A stretch of DNA of 64,000 nucleotides from Bradyrhizobium sp. BR13661 (GCF_029892425.1 NZ_JARXWB010000015.1:124001-188000), one strand, 5' to 3'; shown: positions 1 to 8,337, counted from the stretch's first letter. Numbers and translations: made by a program. Notes: generated from the sequence alone by a model not told the origin.

Positions 1-127
1 TGCCAGCAGGCAGCGACGTCTCGGCGTGCCACACCATCGCAGGCTCGTGGCCGGAGATCAGCTTCAGCGCGCGCGCCATGTCGCGCTCGCGATTGATACC
101 GGGGAAGACGAGGATGGCGGCTTTCAT
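1..127 (-). CDS. purQ: Phosphoribosylformylglycinamidine synthase subunit PurQ, N-terminal part
   Basis: This is the glutaminase subunit of FGAM synthase, which supplies ammonia for step four of purine synthesis. Only the first 42 residues are inside the window; the gene runs off the left edge on the minus strand. The start reads MKAAILVFPGINRERDMARA, which matches the PurQ N-terminus (AVLVFPGxNxxxD), and it continues into the region that precedes the class I amidotransferase catalytic cysteine. Its ATG shares one base with the stop codon of purS, so the two are translationally coupled. The order purC-purS-purQ is the usual alphaproteobacterial arrangement. Confidence 0.9.
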   Translation of the reverse strand, partial: MKAAILVFPGINRERDMARALKLISGHEPAMVWHAETSLPAG

Positions 128-366
128 CAGAGCAGCTCGACCCGATAATTCTCGATCACGGTGTTGGCGAGCAGCTTGTCGGCGGCGTCCTTCAGCGCGG
201 CTTCGGCCTTGGCCTTGTCGGCGCCGGCGAGCTCGATGTCGAACACCTTGCCCTGGCGCACGCTGGCGACGCCGTCGACGCCGAGCGACTTCAGCGCGCC
301 TTCGATGGCCTTGCCTTGCGGATCGAGGATACCCGTCTTCAGGGTAACGGTCACACGTGCCTTCAC
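127..366 (-). CDS. purS: Phosphoribosylformylglycinamidine synthase subunit PurS
   Basis: A 79-residue protein of normal PurS length. PurS is the small dimeric subunit that bridges PurQ and PurL in the FGAM synthase complex of organisms with the split enzyme. The sequence begins MKARVTVTLKTGILDPQGKA, the typical PurS start, and contains the family's GV..VRQGKVFDIEL segment. It overlaps purQ by one base and lies 13 bases downstream of purC, so the three genes form one operon read on the minus strand. PurL is expected beyond the left edge. Confidence 0.93.
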   Translation of the reverse strand: MKARVTVTLKTGILDPQGKAIEGALKSLGVDGVASVRQGKVFDIELAGADKAKAEAALKDAADKLLANTVIENYRVELL

Positions 367-379
367 GTCGATAATCCTC

Positions 380-1147
380 TTAGCTCTTCACCAGCACGGG
401 ACCGGTGCCCTGCGGGCGCTCGTTCTCCATGAGGATGCCGAGGCGCTTGGCGACTTCGGTATAGGCCTCGAGCAGGCCACCGAGGTCACGGCGGAAACGA
501 TCCTTGTCGAGCTTCTCGTTCGACTTGATGTCCCACAGACGGCAAGAGTCCGGCGAGATCTCGTCGGCAACGATGATGCGCATCATCTCGTTCTCGAACA
601 GACGCCCGCACTCCATCTTGAAGTCGACGAGGCGGATGCCGATGCCGAGGAACAGGCCGGTGAGGAAGTCGTTGACGCGGATGGCGAGCGCCATGATGTC
701 GTCGATCTCCTGGGGCGTGGCCCAGCCGAACGCGGTGATGTGCTCTTCCGACACCATGGGGTCGTTGAGCTGGTCGTTCTTGTAGTAGAATTCGATGATC
801 GACCGGGGCAGCTGGGTGCCCTCCTCGATGCCGAGGCGCTGCGACAGCGAGCCGGCGGCAACGTTCCGCACCACCACCTCGAGCGGCACGATCTCGACCT
901 CGCGAATCAACTGCTCGCGCATGTTGAGGCGGCGGATGAAATGGGTCGGCACCCCGATGTCGTTGAGGTGCTGAAACAGGTACTCCGAGATCCGGTTGTT
1001 GAGGACACCCTTGCCCTCGATCACCTGATGCTTTTTGGCATTGAACGCGGTGGCATCGTCCTTGAAGTGCTGGATCAGGGTACCGGGCTCCGGACCTTCA
1101 TACAGAACCTTTGCCTTGCCTTCATAAATGCGACGCCGACGGCTCAT
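380..1147 (-). CDS. purC: Phosphoribosylaminoimidazole-succinocarboxamide (SAICAR) synthase
   Basis: PurC joins CAIR and aspartate using ATP to make SAICAR. The 255-residue protein has the family start MSRRRRIYEGKAKVLYEG and the SAICAR synthetase signatures PLEVVVRNVAAGS and LVDFKMECGR, at full length. An upstream in-frame ATG at 1177 adds ten residues. It has a weak GGAG about twelve bases before it, whereas the ATG at 1147 has no clear ribosome-binding site; 1147 is preferred because family members start at MSRRRR. It is first in the purC-purS-purQ operon. The 332 bases between this gene and the zeta-subunit gene hold both divergent promoters and one perfect hairpin. Confidence 0.93.
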   Translation of the reverse strand: MSRRRRIYEGKAKVLYEGPEPGTLIQHFKDDATAFNAKKHQVIEGKGVLNNRISEYLFQHLNDIGVPTHFIRRLNMREQLIREVEIVPLEVVVRNVAAGSLSQRLGIEEGTQLPRSIIEFYYKNDQLNDPMVSEEHITAFGWATPQEIDDIMALAIRVNDFLTGLFLGIGIRLVDFKMECGRLFENEMMRIIVADEISPDSCRLWDIKSNEKLDKDRFRRDLGGLLEAYTEVAKRLGILMENERPQGTGPVLVKS

Positions 1148-1425
1148 TGGGATGTACCGTGTTTTGTTGAAATCCATGTATTTGGTGTGCTCCGGTTACC
1201 AGGTTACGACCCACAGCGGAGCTGCCGTGAACGACCTGGAACCCCACCTGAATCCAAGGAAACCCCCAAGGAAACAGAACGGGAACCAAGCCTCCAGGCA
1301 ACCTATCCGATTGGCTGTCCAAGCACAATCGATCCGGCCCATCCGACGCTGACTTATACCGCCTTGCCTGCGGCTTTACGGCTCGTTGTTTCGCCGATCG
1401 TGCTGTTTATGTAGGCATGCGCAGG

Positions 1426-1444
1426 GGCCCTCGCAACGAGGGCC
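1426..1444 (+). other. Perfect 8-bp hairpin in the leader of the zeta-subunit gene
   Basis: GGCCCTCG and CGAGGGCC pair around a three-base CAA loop, about 35 bases before the ATG at 1480. No T-run follows, so it is not a Rho-independent terminator. It could stabilise or occlude the 5' end of the transcript. No other clear signal was seen between 1148 and 1479 apart from AT-richer sequence around 1395-1412 that may hold promoters. Confidence 0.35.
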
Positions 1445-1479
1445 GCCAGGTCCAGCGACCTCAAGGGATCGGAAGACGC

Positions 1480-1800
1480 ATGAGTGAATTCGACAAGCGC
1501 GAAGAAGGCTTTGAGAAGAAGTTTGCCCTCGACGAGGAGCAGAAATTCAGGGCGGAGGCCCGCCGCAACCGGCTGCTCGGACTGTGGGCGGCCGATAAGC
1601 TCGGGATTACCGGCGAAGACGCCGCGGCCTATGCCAAGGAGGTCGTCGCGGCCGAATTCGAGGAGGCCGGCGATGGCGTCCTGCACAAGGTCATGGCCGA
1701 TTTCGCCGCCAGGAACGTGGCAGTCACGGAACAGGCGATTCGGGCCAAGATGAGCGAGCTGATCGCGGTCGCAGCCGCCGAGCTGAAGGCCGGCAAATAG
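1480..1800 (+). CDS. F1-ATPase zeta subunit (DUF1476 family)
   Basis: A 106-residue, all-alpha, highly charged protein. It matches DUF1476, the family that contains the zeta subunit of alphaproteobacterial F1Fo-ATP synthase, known from Paracoccus as an inhibitor of ATP hydrolysis. The N-terminus, MSEFDKREEGFEKKFALDEE, is the conserved segment that inserts into F1. The middle RRNRLLGLWAADKLG is also typical. The ATG at 1480 follows a GGAAG; an upstream in-frame start at 1417 would add 21 residues that do not fit the family. It is divergent from the pur operon. In Bradyrhizobium it may act weakly or not at all as an inhibitor, as reported for some relatives. Confidence 0.85.
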   Translation: MSEFDKREEGFEKKFALDEEQKFRAEARRNRLLGLWAADKLGITGEDAAAYAKEVVAAEFEEAGDGVLHKVMADFAARNVAVTEQAIRAKMSELIAVAAAELKAGK

Positions 1801-1804
1801 CCTA

Positions 1805-1834
1805 ACCAAAGTAGGCTTCACCAAAGTAGGCTTC
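1805..1834. repeat. Perfect tandem duplication of 15 bp
   Basis: ACCAAAGTAGGCTTC occurs twice head to tail just after the zeta-subunit stop codon. It is a local slippage-type repeat with no evident function. Confidence 0.7.
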
Positions 1835-1910
1835 AGCGGGTGACGGATGGCCATCCGCCGCCCTCTCTCCCGGGCTTGCGGCCGGCTCCGGGCAATGCCA
1901 AATGGGCGGC

Positions 1911-3341
1911 ATGTCACAGGATCACATTTCGAACGTCCTCGCCCAACGCTATGCCTCGCCCGCGATGCGCGCCATCTGGAGTGGCGAGGGCAAGGTCCGC
2001 CTCGAACGCGACTACTGGATCGCCGTGCTGAAGGGCCAGCGCGATCTCGGTATCCCCGTGCCCGATGGCGTGATCGAGGCTTATGAGCGCGTGAAGGACC
2101 AGGTCGACCTCGCCTCCATCATGCGGCGCGAGCGCATCACCCGCCACGACGTCAAAGCTCGAATCGAGGAGTTCTGCGATCTCGCCGGTCACGAGCACCT
2201 GCACAAGGGCATGACCAGCCGCGACCTTACCGAGAACGTCGAGCAGCTGCAGGTCTATCGCGGGCTCCAGCTGATCGAGACCAAGAGCATCGCCGCGCTC
2301 ATTCGCTTTGCGAAGCACGCCAGGCAATTCCGCGACATGCCGTTCACGGCGCGCACGCACAATGTCGCCGCGCAAGTGACGACGCTCGGCAAGCGCATCG
2401 CCATGTTCGGCGAGGAGATGCTGGTGTCGCATCAGAGCCTGGTCAGCGTGCTCGACAGCTATCCCGCGCGCGGCCTGAAGGGCGCGGTCGGCACGCGGCT
2501 CGACCAGATCACTCTGTTCAATGGCGATGCCGGCAAGGCCCGCGCGCTCGAGCAGCAAATTCTCAAGCACCTCGGCCTGCCCAGGAGCTTCGATGCCGTC
2601 GGCCAGGTCTATCCGCGCAGCCTCGACTTCCGCGCGGTCAGCGTGCTGACCGAGCTCGCCAGCGGTCCCGGCAATTTCGCCAAGACGCTGCGCCTGATGG
2701 CCGGCCATGAACTTGCCAGCGAAGGTTTTGCCAAGGGCCAGGTCGGCTCGTCCGCGATGCCGCACAAGATGAACAGCCGCTCCTGCGAGCGCATCAACGG
2801 CCTGCATGTCGTCTTGAAGGGTTATCTCGCAATGGCCGCGGGCCTTGCCGGCGATCAGTGGAACGAAGGCGACGTCTCCTGCTCCGTCGTTCGCCGCGTC
2901 ATGCTGCCCGATGCCTTCCTCGCCATGGACGGCCTGCTCGAGACCCTGCTCTCGGTGCTCGACCAGATGGAAATCTTCGACGCCGTCGTCGCGACCGAGC
3001 TGAATCGGTACCTGCCCTTCCTGCTCACCACCACGGTGATGATGGAAGCGGTGAAGAAGGGCGCGGGCCGCGAAGGCGCCCATGAGGCGATCAAGGAGCA
3101 TGCGGTCGCTGCCATCAGAGACCTGCGCACCGGCAAGATCGTGCAGAACGATTTGCTCAAGCGTCTCGCCGCTGACCAGCGTCTCGGCCTCAGCGAAGCC
3201 GAGCTGAGCCAGGTGCTCGAGCACGGCCGCGCCAATTCCGGCGACGCCGGCGCCCAGGTCGATTACTTCGCCGAGCAGGTCGATGCGCTGGCGAAGGCGA
3301 AGCCCGAAGCGGCGAAGTACACGCCGGGCGCAATTCTCTAG
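1911..3341 (+). CDS. purB: Adenylosuccinate lyase, actinobacterial sequence type
   Basis: PurB cleaves SAICAR to AICAR and adenylosuccinate to AMP, releasing fumarate. The 476-residue protein carries the fumarase/aspartase signature GSSAMPHKMN and the strings HKGMTSRDLTENVEQLQ and GQVYPRSLD. These match the roughly 470-residue mycobacterial PurB closely, including the last residues AAKYTPGAIL, rather than the roughly 435-residue enzyme usual in rhizobia. ATG codons at 1902 and 1911 are both possible and neither has a strong ribosome-binding site; 1911 aligns with the mycobacterial N-terminus. It lies near the pur operon but on the opposite strand. A second, ordinary purB may exist elsewhere in the genome. 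Confidence 0.9.
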   Translation: MSQDHISNVLAQRYASPAMRAIWSGEGKVRLERDYWIAVLKGQRDLGIPVPDGVIEAYERVKDQVDLASIMRRERITRHDVKARIEEFCDLAGHEHLHKGMTSRDLTENVEQLQVYRGLQLIETKSIAALIRFAKHARQFRDMPFTARTHNVAAQVTTLGKRIAMFGEEMLVSHQSLVSVLDSYPARGLKGAVGTRLDQITLFNGDAGKARALEQQILKHLGLPRSFDAVGQVYPRSLDFRAVSVLTELASGPGNFAKTLRLMAGHELASEGFAKGQVGSSAMPHKMNSRSCERINGLHVVLKGYLAMAAGLAGDQWNEGDVSCSVVRRVMLPDAFLAMDGLLETLLSVLDQMEIFDAVVATELNRYLPFLLTTTVMMEAVKKGAGREGAHEAIKEHAVAAIRDLRTGKIVQNDLLKRLAADQRLGLSEAELSQVLEHGRANSGDAGAQVDYFAEQVDALAKAKPEAAKYTPGAIL

Positions 3342-3368
3342 CTAGCCAACAGCGATGCTCTCTCTGTT

Positions 3369-3511
3369 CCCTCCCCCCTTGCGGGGGAGGGTCAGGGAGG
3401 GGGGTGCCACACCGGAATTCTTTCCGCTGCGCGCCCGCGATGCGTCGTTAGTAACAGGCAGTCTTTGCTGGGCTACCCCTCTCCCTAGCCCTCCCCCATA
3501 AGGAGGGAGGG
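3369..3511. repeat. Long inverted-repeat intergenic element (MITE/RPE-like)
   Basis: About 45 bases at 3369-3413 (CCCTCCCCC stem, loop, CGGGGGAGGG) reappear in reverse complement at about 3470-3511, around a 55-base spacer. Each arm is itself a hairpin. It sits between the convergent purB and cynS genes and could act as a bidirectional terminator. Elements of this type are scattered through Bradyrhizobium and Rhodopseudomonas intergenic regions. Confidence 0.75.
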
Positions 3512-3557
3512 AACGCACCTTTTCTGGGGCGCCAGGCGAATGTCACTCCGTCCGGCC

Positions 3558-4046
3558 TCATTCTTCCTTAAACCCATACTCCGGCACGTTGCCGCTGGCG
3601 CCGTAATATTTGTACGGCAGGAATTTGCCTGACATGGTGATCTTGACGCGGTCTCCCTTCGGGTTGGCGACGCGCTCTATTCCCATGTCGAAATCGATCG
3701 CCGACATGATGCCGTCGCCGAATTCCTCCTCGATCAGCGCCTTCCAGGCCGGACCGTTCACCATCACCATCTCGTAGAAGCGGTAGATCAAGGGATCGGT
3801 CGGCGGCATCGGCGTGCCGGTGCCGCGCATTGGCACCTCGTTGAGCATTGCGGTCTCGGCCTTGGTCAGACCGAACAGCTCGGCCGCGTTGGCGGCTTGC
3901 GGCTTGGTCAGCTTCATCTGGCCCATGATCGCGCCGACGATCAGCACCTCGGAATAGCCGCCGATTTTTTCGCAGATGTGTTTCCAGCTCCAGCCCTTCT
4001 CGCGCTTGATGTCGAGCAGCTTCTCGGTGAGGTCTTCGCGTTTCAT
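3558..4046 (-). CDS. cynS: Cyanate hydratase (cyanase)
   Basis: This enzyme converts cyanate and bicarbonate to ammonia and two CO2. The 162-residue protein has the family's N-terminal helical domain (KREKGWSWKHICEKIGGYSE) and the C-terminal catalytic domain. The three catalytic residues are visible: Arg89 and Glu92 in YRFYEMVM and Ser115 in GIMSAIDFD. The C-terminus KYYGASGNVPEYGF is the usual cyanase dimer-forming strand. The gene is on its own; no cynT carbonic anhydrase or cynX transporter is next to it. The upstream neighbour in the same direction is an unrelated regulator-hydrolase fusion, 68 bases away. Confidence 0.95.
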   Translation of the reverse strand: MKREDLTEKLLDIKREKGWSWKHICEKIGGYSEVLIVGAIMGQMKLTKPQAANAAELFGLTKAETAMLNEVPMRGTGTPMPPTDPLIYRFYEMVMVNGPAWKALIEEEFGDGIMSAIDFDMGIERVANPKGDRVKITMSGKFLPYKYYGASGNVPEYGFKEE

Positions 4047-4114
4047 GTCGGTCTCCTTTGGCGAGGCATGGGCCTGCCGCTTTCGGAGGCACGAAACGTG
4101 CCAATAAATGAGGC

Positions 4115-5659
4115 TTATGGCTTCAGAGTTTTGATAAACCGCCCGATCGCCGCCAGCACCGGCTGCTGATCACCGGCAAAGAACCAGTGATCTTGGCCCT
4201 CGACCTCGACGAATTGCGCACCGGGAATCCGGCTTGCCACGTCGCGGCCGGCGGCGATGCGCACAGCCTTGTCGCGTTGCCGGTGCATGACCAATGTCGG
4301 CACCGCGATTTGCGGCAGCAGGTGCCGCACATCGGCATCGCGAAACGCGTCCAGCACGGCCGAGATGCCGCCCGGGCTGGACGCCGCGCGCAATAGCCCT
4401 GCCCACCAGGCGCGCGCCTGCGGATCGTCGGCAAGGCTCGGCGCGAAAGCCTCGATCCCGGCCGGGCCGCCCCATTGCGCAACAAGGTGCTGGCGCCAGG
4501 CATCATACTGGCTGGCGCGCAGCGCGTGCGGATAGTCCTCCGCCCAACAGCCCTTTGCGAGTGCGCCGAACAGGATGAGCCCGGCGACGCGGCTGTCATC
4601 ATCGACCGCAAATTTGACGCAGGCCGGGCCGCATTCGGATGCGCCGAACAGCACGACGCGGCGCGACTCCGCTGCCCGCAGCACCGTGCCGATATCCTCC
4701 GCAGTGACATCGATATTCGGGGCTGAGCCGACCCGGTCGGACAACCCGATGCCGCGGCGATCGAACACGATCAGGCGGCCGAGCTTCATCAGTGACGCCA
4801 GAAATGACCGGCTCGCAGGATGCTCCCAGGCTCGCTCCACATGCGAGACGAAGCCCGGCATCACCAGGATATCCAGCGGGCCGCTGCCATGGGTCTGATA
4901 CGCCAGATGCACGCCTGAGCCCTTGACGTAGCGTGTCGTCGGTACAGCCTGGGGCGCCGAAGCGGGACTCATCAGCGCCTCGGTCTCGGCTTCCGGCGCG
5001 ACACCGAGCTCGTCGCGCAGCCGCTGCGTCAGCGCGGCGTGATGCCGTTCGGCCGCACCGCGATCGCCCGATAGCAGCAGGCTGCGGATCAGATGCCGGC
5101 CATAGACTTCACTGAGCGGATCGAGCTCGACCAGCCGGCCCGCATGCGCGCTTGCGGCAGAATGATCGCCGGCGGCGTTCTTGTCCTGCACCAGCCGTTC
5201 CAGCGCGTGCACGAGCCGTCCCCGCAGCGCCTCGCGGCGAAAGAAGGCCCAATCGTCGAAATCAGGCGTGTCCTCCGGAGAGAAGCCGGCGAGGAAGTCG
5301 CCGCGATAGATCTGGCAGGCCTCTTCAAACGCGCCGCGGTCGCAGGCGCTCTCGAACAGATGCGTATCGACCTCCAGTGCGACGGCCGCAGACCAGCGCA
5401 CGCTGGTGCGGTCGGTCTCGAAAACCGGCTCGCCGAGCGCGAGCTCGATGCGATGAAGCAGGCGCCGCAAACGCGCGAGCCCGGTCTCGCGGTCAGCCTC
5501 GGGCCACAACTGCGTTGCCATCACATCCCGTGCGATCGCCCCCCTGGCCTCAGCGAGATAGACCAGCAGCGCAAGCCCTTTGCGCAAGGCCAGCTTGATC
5601 GGACGGTCGTCGGCGTGGACCTCGGGGAACCCGAACGTCCCGAGCGAGAAAGTCGTCAT
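4115..5659 (-). CDS. SARP-type regulator fused to an alpha/beta hydrolase
   Basis: A 514-residue fusion. Residues 1-95 form the winged-helix DNA-binding domain and about 95-235 the bacterial transcriptional activation domain (BTAD, with TPR-like helices), the arrangement of SARP activators. Residues 245-514 are an alpha/beta hydrolase. Its triad can be read as Ser341 (FGASECG), Asp463 (RQRDKAV) and His491 (GQDHWFF). The nucleophile elbow has Cys where the fifth position of GxSxG is normally Gly, so catalysis may be altered or the fold may serve as a ligand sensor. The gene is divergent from the mddA operon, which makes that operon the obvious candidate target. The target and ligand are inferred, not shown. 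Confidence 0.85.
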   Translation of the reverse strand: MTTFSLGTFGFPEVHADDRPIKLALRKGLALLVYLAEARGAIARDVMATQLWPEADRETGLARLRRLLHRIELALGEPVFETDRTSVRWSAAVALEVDTHLFESACDRGAFEEACQIYRGDFLAGFSPEDTPDFDDWAFFRREALRGRLVHALERLVQDKNAAGDHSAASAHAGRLVELDPLSEVYGRHLIRSLLLSGDRGAAERHHAALTQRLRDELGVAPEAETEALMSPASAPQAVPTTRYVKGSGVHLAYQTHGSGPLDILVMPGFVSHVERAWEHPASRSFLASLMKLGRLIVFDRRGIGLSDRVGSAPNIDVTAEDIGTVLRAAESRRVVLFGASECGPACVKFAVDDDSRVAGLILFGALAKGCWAEDYPHALRASQYDAWRQHLVAQWGGPAGIEAFAPSLADDPQARAWWAGLLRAASSPGGISAVLDAFRDADVRHLLPQIAVPTLVMHRQRDKAVRIAAGRDVASRIPGAQFVEVEGQDHWFFAGDQQPVLAAIGRFIKTLKP

Positions 5660-5795
5660 GGAATGCTTGCTCCGCTCGGGGGACGCACAGGGGACGGTCG
5701 AGCGGTAGTCATCGGCCCGGATCGAGTCCCCTCGCCTGCGAGCGATTCAGGCTCCGGCATGCGGCACCGCCATATCAGTCACATTGGAAAAAAAC

Positions 5796-6563
5796 ATGGT
5801 TTTGCGCCTTCTGATCCTGCTCTACGCCCTCGTGAGCTACGCCATTTTCACGGTCTCGTTTCTCTATGCGCCCGGTTTCGTCGGCAATTATGTCGTGCCC
5901 AAGTCAATCGACAAGTCGATCGACATCAGCAACCTCTCGAATTTGAACGAAGCCATCGGCGTCAATCTGCTGCTGATGGGCCTGTTCGCCATCCAGCACA
6001 GCGTCATGGCGCGCCCGGCGTTCAAGCGATGGTCGGCCGAATTCCTTCCCGCAGCCTGCCAGCGCAGCACCTATGTACTGCTCTCCAGCCTGATCCTCCT
6101 GTTGCTGTTCTGTCAGTGGCGTCCGATTCCGACCGTGATCTGGCAGACGGACGGACCGGCGGCCTGGGTACTGATATCGGTGCATTGGCTCGGCTGGCTG
6201 ATCGCGTTCGCCTCGACCCACATGATCGATCATTTCGACCTGTTCGGCCTGCGCCAGGCTTTCTCCGCGTGGCGCGGAGCCAGGATATCAGGTCAATCGT
6301 TCCGAACACCCCTGCTCTACAAGATCATACGGCATCCGATTATGCTCGGCTTCCTGCTCGCGTTCTGGGCCACGCCCGAGATGACTGCTGGCCATCTGCT
6401 GTTCGCACTCGCCAACACCGCCTACATCCTGATCGCGCTCCAGTTCGAGGAACGGGATCTCATCGCCGAGTTCGGTGAGACCTATCAGGACTATCGCCGG
6501 CGCGTGCCTATGCTGCTGCCGCGCCTGTTCGGGCGCCGCCAGACGGAAGGAGCACCGCAATGA
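5796..6563 (+). CDS. mddA: Methanethiol S-methyltransferase (MddA-like)
   Basis: A 255-residue polytopic membrane protein of the NnrU/isoprenylcysteine methyltransferase superfamily. MddA uses S-adenosylmethionine to methylate methanethiol to dimethyl sulfide. The diagnostic C-terminal block is present: YKIIRHPIMLGFLLAFWATP, then FEERDLIAEFGETYQDYRRR, which forms the SAM-binding half of the family. About five membrane segments can be read. The ATG at 5796 follows GGAAA and is preferred to a TTG at 5784. The gene overlaps the next by four bases (ATGA). NnrU-like paralogues are hard to separate by eye, so substrate specificity is moderately certain. Confidence 0.75.
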   Translation: MVLRLLILLYALVSYAIFTVSFLYAPGFVGNYVVPKSIDKSIDISNLSNLNEAIGVNLLLMGLFAIQHSVMARPAFKRWSAEFLPAACQRSTYVLLSSLILLLLFCQWRPIPTVIWQTDGPAAWVLISVHWLGWLIAFASTHMIDHFDLFGLRQAFSAWRGARISGQSFRTPLLYKIIRHPIMLGFLLAFWATPEMTAGHLLFALANTAYILIALQFEERDLIAEFGETYQDYRRRVPMLLPRLFGRRQTEGAPQ

Positions 6564-7537
6564 GAGCCATGCTGTGCAATTCGTTCACCGGACCGCAGGA
6601 TTTGCGGCTTGGTGAGATCGCCGAGCCTAAGCCGGCCGCCGACGAGATCCTCATCGACGTCCATGCAGCCTCGGTCAGCTTCATGGACCAGTTGCTGGTC
6701 TCGGGCCTCTATCAGATGCGCCCACCCCTGCCCTTCGTGCCGGGCACGGAGGCTTCTGGTGTCGTCGCCGCAATCGGCGATAACGTCACACAATTCGTTC
6801 CCGGTGATCGCGTGGCGTGCAGCAGCTGGACCGGCGGCTACGCCGAACGGATGATCGCCAAGGAATCCAAGGGTGTGCACCTGCCTGATGGCGTCCCGTT
6901 CGAAGCGGCCGCAACGGTGCTGCATGTCTACGGCACGGCCTATTATGCGCTGGTCGAGCGCGCGCAGGCGCAAGCCGGTGAGACCGTTTTCATCACCGGC
7001 GCGGCCGGCGGGGTCGGGCTCGCCGCTGTCGATCTCGGCCGGCATCTGGACTTGCGCGTCATCGCCGGTGTCGGCTCCGACGACAAGGCCGCCCTGGTGC
7101 GCCGCTACGGCGCCAGCGAGGTCATCAACTATCGCAGCGAGGATTTGCGCGACCGGATCAAGTCAATCACCTCAGGCCAAGGCATCGATATCGGCTTCGA
7201 CAATGTCGGAGGTACGATCCTCGAGCAGATGGCACGGCTGATGAACTGGGGCGGTCGGCTGATGCCGATCGGCTTCACCAGCGGCGCCATTCCATCCATC
7301 CCGATGAACCTGCCGCTTCTGAAGAACTATGCCATCATCGGCGTCTTCGTCGGTGCCTGGGCGGAAAGATTTTCCGCCGAGGCCGCGCGCATGAACGACA
7401 CGCTGATGCAATTGCTCGCTGACGGAAAGATTCGCCCGCACATCGACCGCGTCGTCCCTTTGGAGGACGCCGGCGAAGCCATGCGCGCCGTGGCCAACCG
7501 GACAGTTCAGGGAAGAATTGTGCTCAAGATCCGATAG
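6560..7537 (+). CDS. NADPH:quinone oxidoreductase family protein (MDR, zinc-free)
   Basis: A 325-residue medium-chain dehydrogenase/reductase without zinc ligands. Residues 1-120 are the GroES-like domain (PFVPGTEASGVVAAIGDNV). The Rossmann part carries the nucleotide motif GAAGGVG near residue 149. The substitution pattern is that of the quinone oxidoreductase (QorA) branch, which reduces quinones or activated double bonds with NADPH. It overlaps mddA by ATGA and is followed 35 bases later by a hotdog-like gene, so the three are probably one transcript. The natural substrate is unknown. Confidence 0.85.
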   Translation: MRAMLCNSFTGPQDLRLGEIAEPKPAADEILIDVHAASVSFMDQLLVSGLYQMRPPLPFVPGTEASGVVAAIGDNVTQFVPGDRVACSSWTGGYAERMIAKESKGVHLPDGVPFEAAATVLHVYGTAYYALVERAQAQAGETVFITGAAGGVGLAAVDLGRHLDLRVIAGVGSDDKAALVRRYGASEVINYRSEDLRDRIKSITSGQGIDIGFDNVGGTILEQMARLMNWGGRLMPIGFTSGAIPSIPMNLPLLKNYAIIGVFVGAWAERFSAEAARMNDTLMQLLADGKIRPHIDRVVPLEDAGEAMRAVANRTVQGRIVLKIR

Positions 7538-7572
7538 AGTGCGCGTGCACCGGCAAGACGAGAAGGCAAGCT

Positions 7573-8322
7573 TTGACCCAGATCATCATCGACAAGCGCT
7601 ATTGCGGTCCGCCGAACTCCGGCAACGGCGGCTATGTCTGCGGCCGGCTGGCTCAGCACATTCCACGCGGAGCCGAAGTGACGCTGCGCGCGCCGCCTCC
7701 CCTGGACACGCCGCTCGGTGCAATCGCGACCGACGACGGTACCTGGGAGCTTCGCGACGGCGCCAAACTCATCGCGACAGGACGCGCGACAAGCGTCGAG
7801 CTTGCGCGGCTGGAGACAGCCAGCTTCGAGGAGGCCTGCGCCGCCGAATTGCTGACGCTAGTCAAACCGCACGAGCACCCGCTGCCGACCTGCTTCGTCT
7901 GCGGACCCGCAAGAGCTCAGGGCGACGGCCTGCGCATTTTCGCCGGACCGCTCGGGCGTCATGCGCAGGCTCCCGTTCTCGCAGCGAGCTGGACGCCGGA
8001 TCGGAACCTGGCTGCCGAGGATGGCCTGGTCGCTCCCGAATTTCTCTGGTCCGCGCTCGATTGCCCGACCGGCTTTGCCTGCAATTGCGATCCGCAGGGA
8101 AATGCGTTCGACCGCACACCGCTTCTGCTGGGACGCATGTCCGCACGGATCGAGGCCCGTCCGCGCCCCGGCGACCGCTGCGTCATCACCGCCTGGCCGA
8201 CCGGCCGCGACGGCCGCAAGCGCACCGCCGAGGCCGCGCTGCATGATGAAATCGGCAGGTTGCTGGCTGTCGCCCGCACGACATGGATTGCCGTCGAACG
8301 CGAGGTCCAGCTGGGGCGATAA
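7573..8322 (+). CDS. Hypothetical protein, probably hotdog-fold thioesterase-like
   Basis: A 249-residue soluble protein starting at TTG, with AAGG before it. The early NGGYVCGRLAQ resembles the start of the acyl-CoA thioesterase hotdog fold (GGY), and the middle LPTCFVCGPARAQGDGLR together with WSALDCPTG is a pattern seen in two-hotdog proteins. No residue assignment for catalysis is safe. Its place as third gene after mddA and the oxidoreductase suggests a role in the same stress or volatile-sulfur response. A small 32-base hairpin element follows it. Confidence 0.6.
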   Translation: MTQIIIDKRYCGPPNSGNGGYVCGRLAQHIPRGAEVTLRAPPPLDTPLGAIATDDGTWELRDGAKLIATGRATSVELARLETASFEEACAAELLTLVKPHEHPLPTCFVCGPARAQGDGLRIFAGPLGRHAQAPVLAASWTPDRNLAAEDGLVAPEFLWSALDCPTGFACNCDPQGNAFDRTPLLLGRMSARIEARPRPGDRCVITAWPTGRDGRKRTAEAALHDEIGRLLAVARTTWIAVEREVQLGR

Positions 8323-8337
8323 GCGACGATCTCGTAA

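Noticed and set aside
161..1414. Open frame of 417 codons opposite purC and purS
   Set aside because: Antisense to three well-supported purine genes and without domain.
5093..6478. Open frame of 461 codons opposite the SARP fusion and over mddA
   Set aside because: It crosses the divergent promoter region and overlaps mddA in another frame; no protein similarity.
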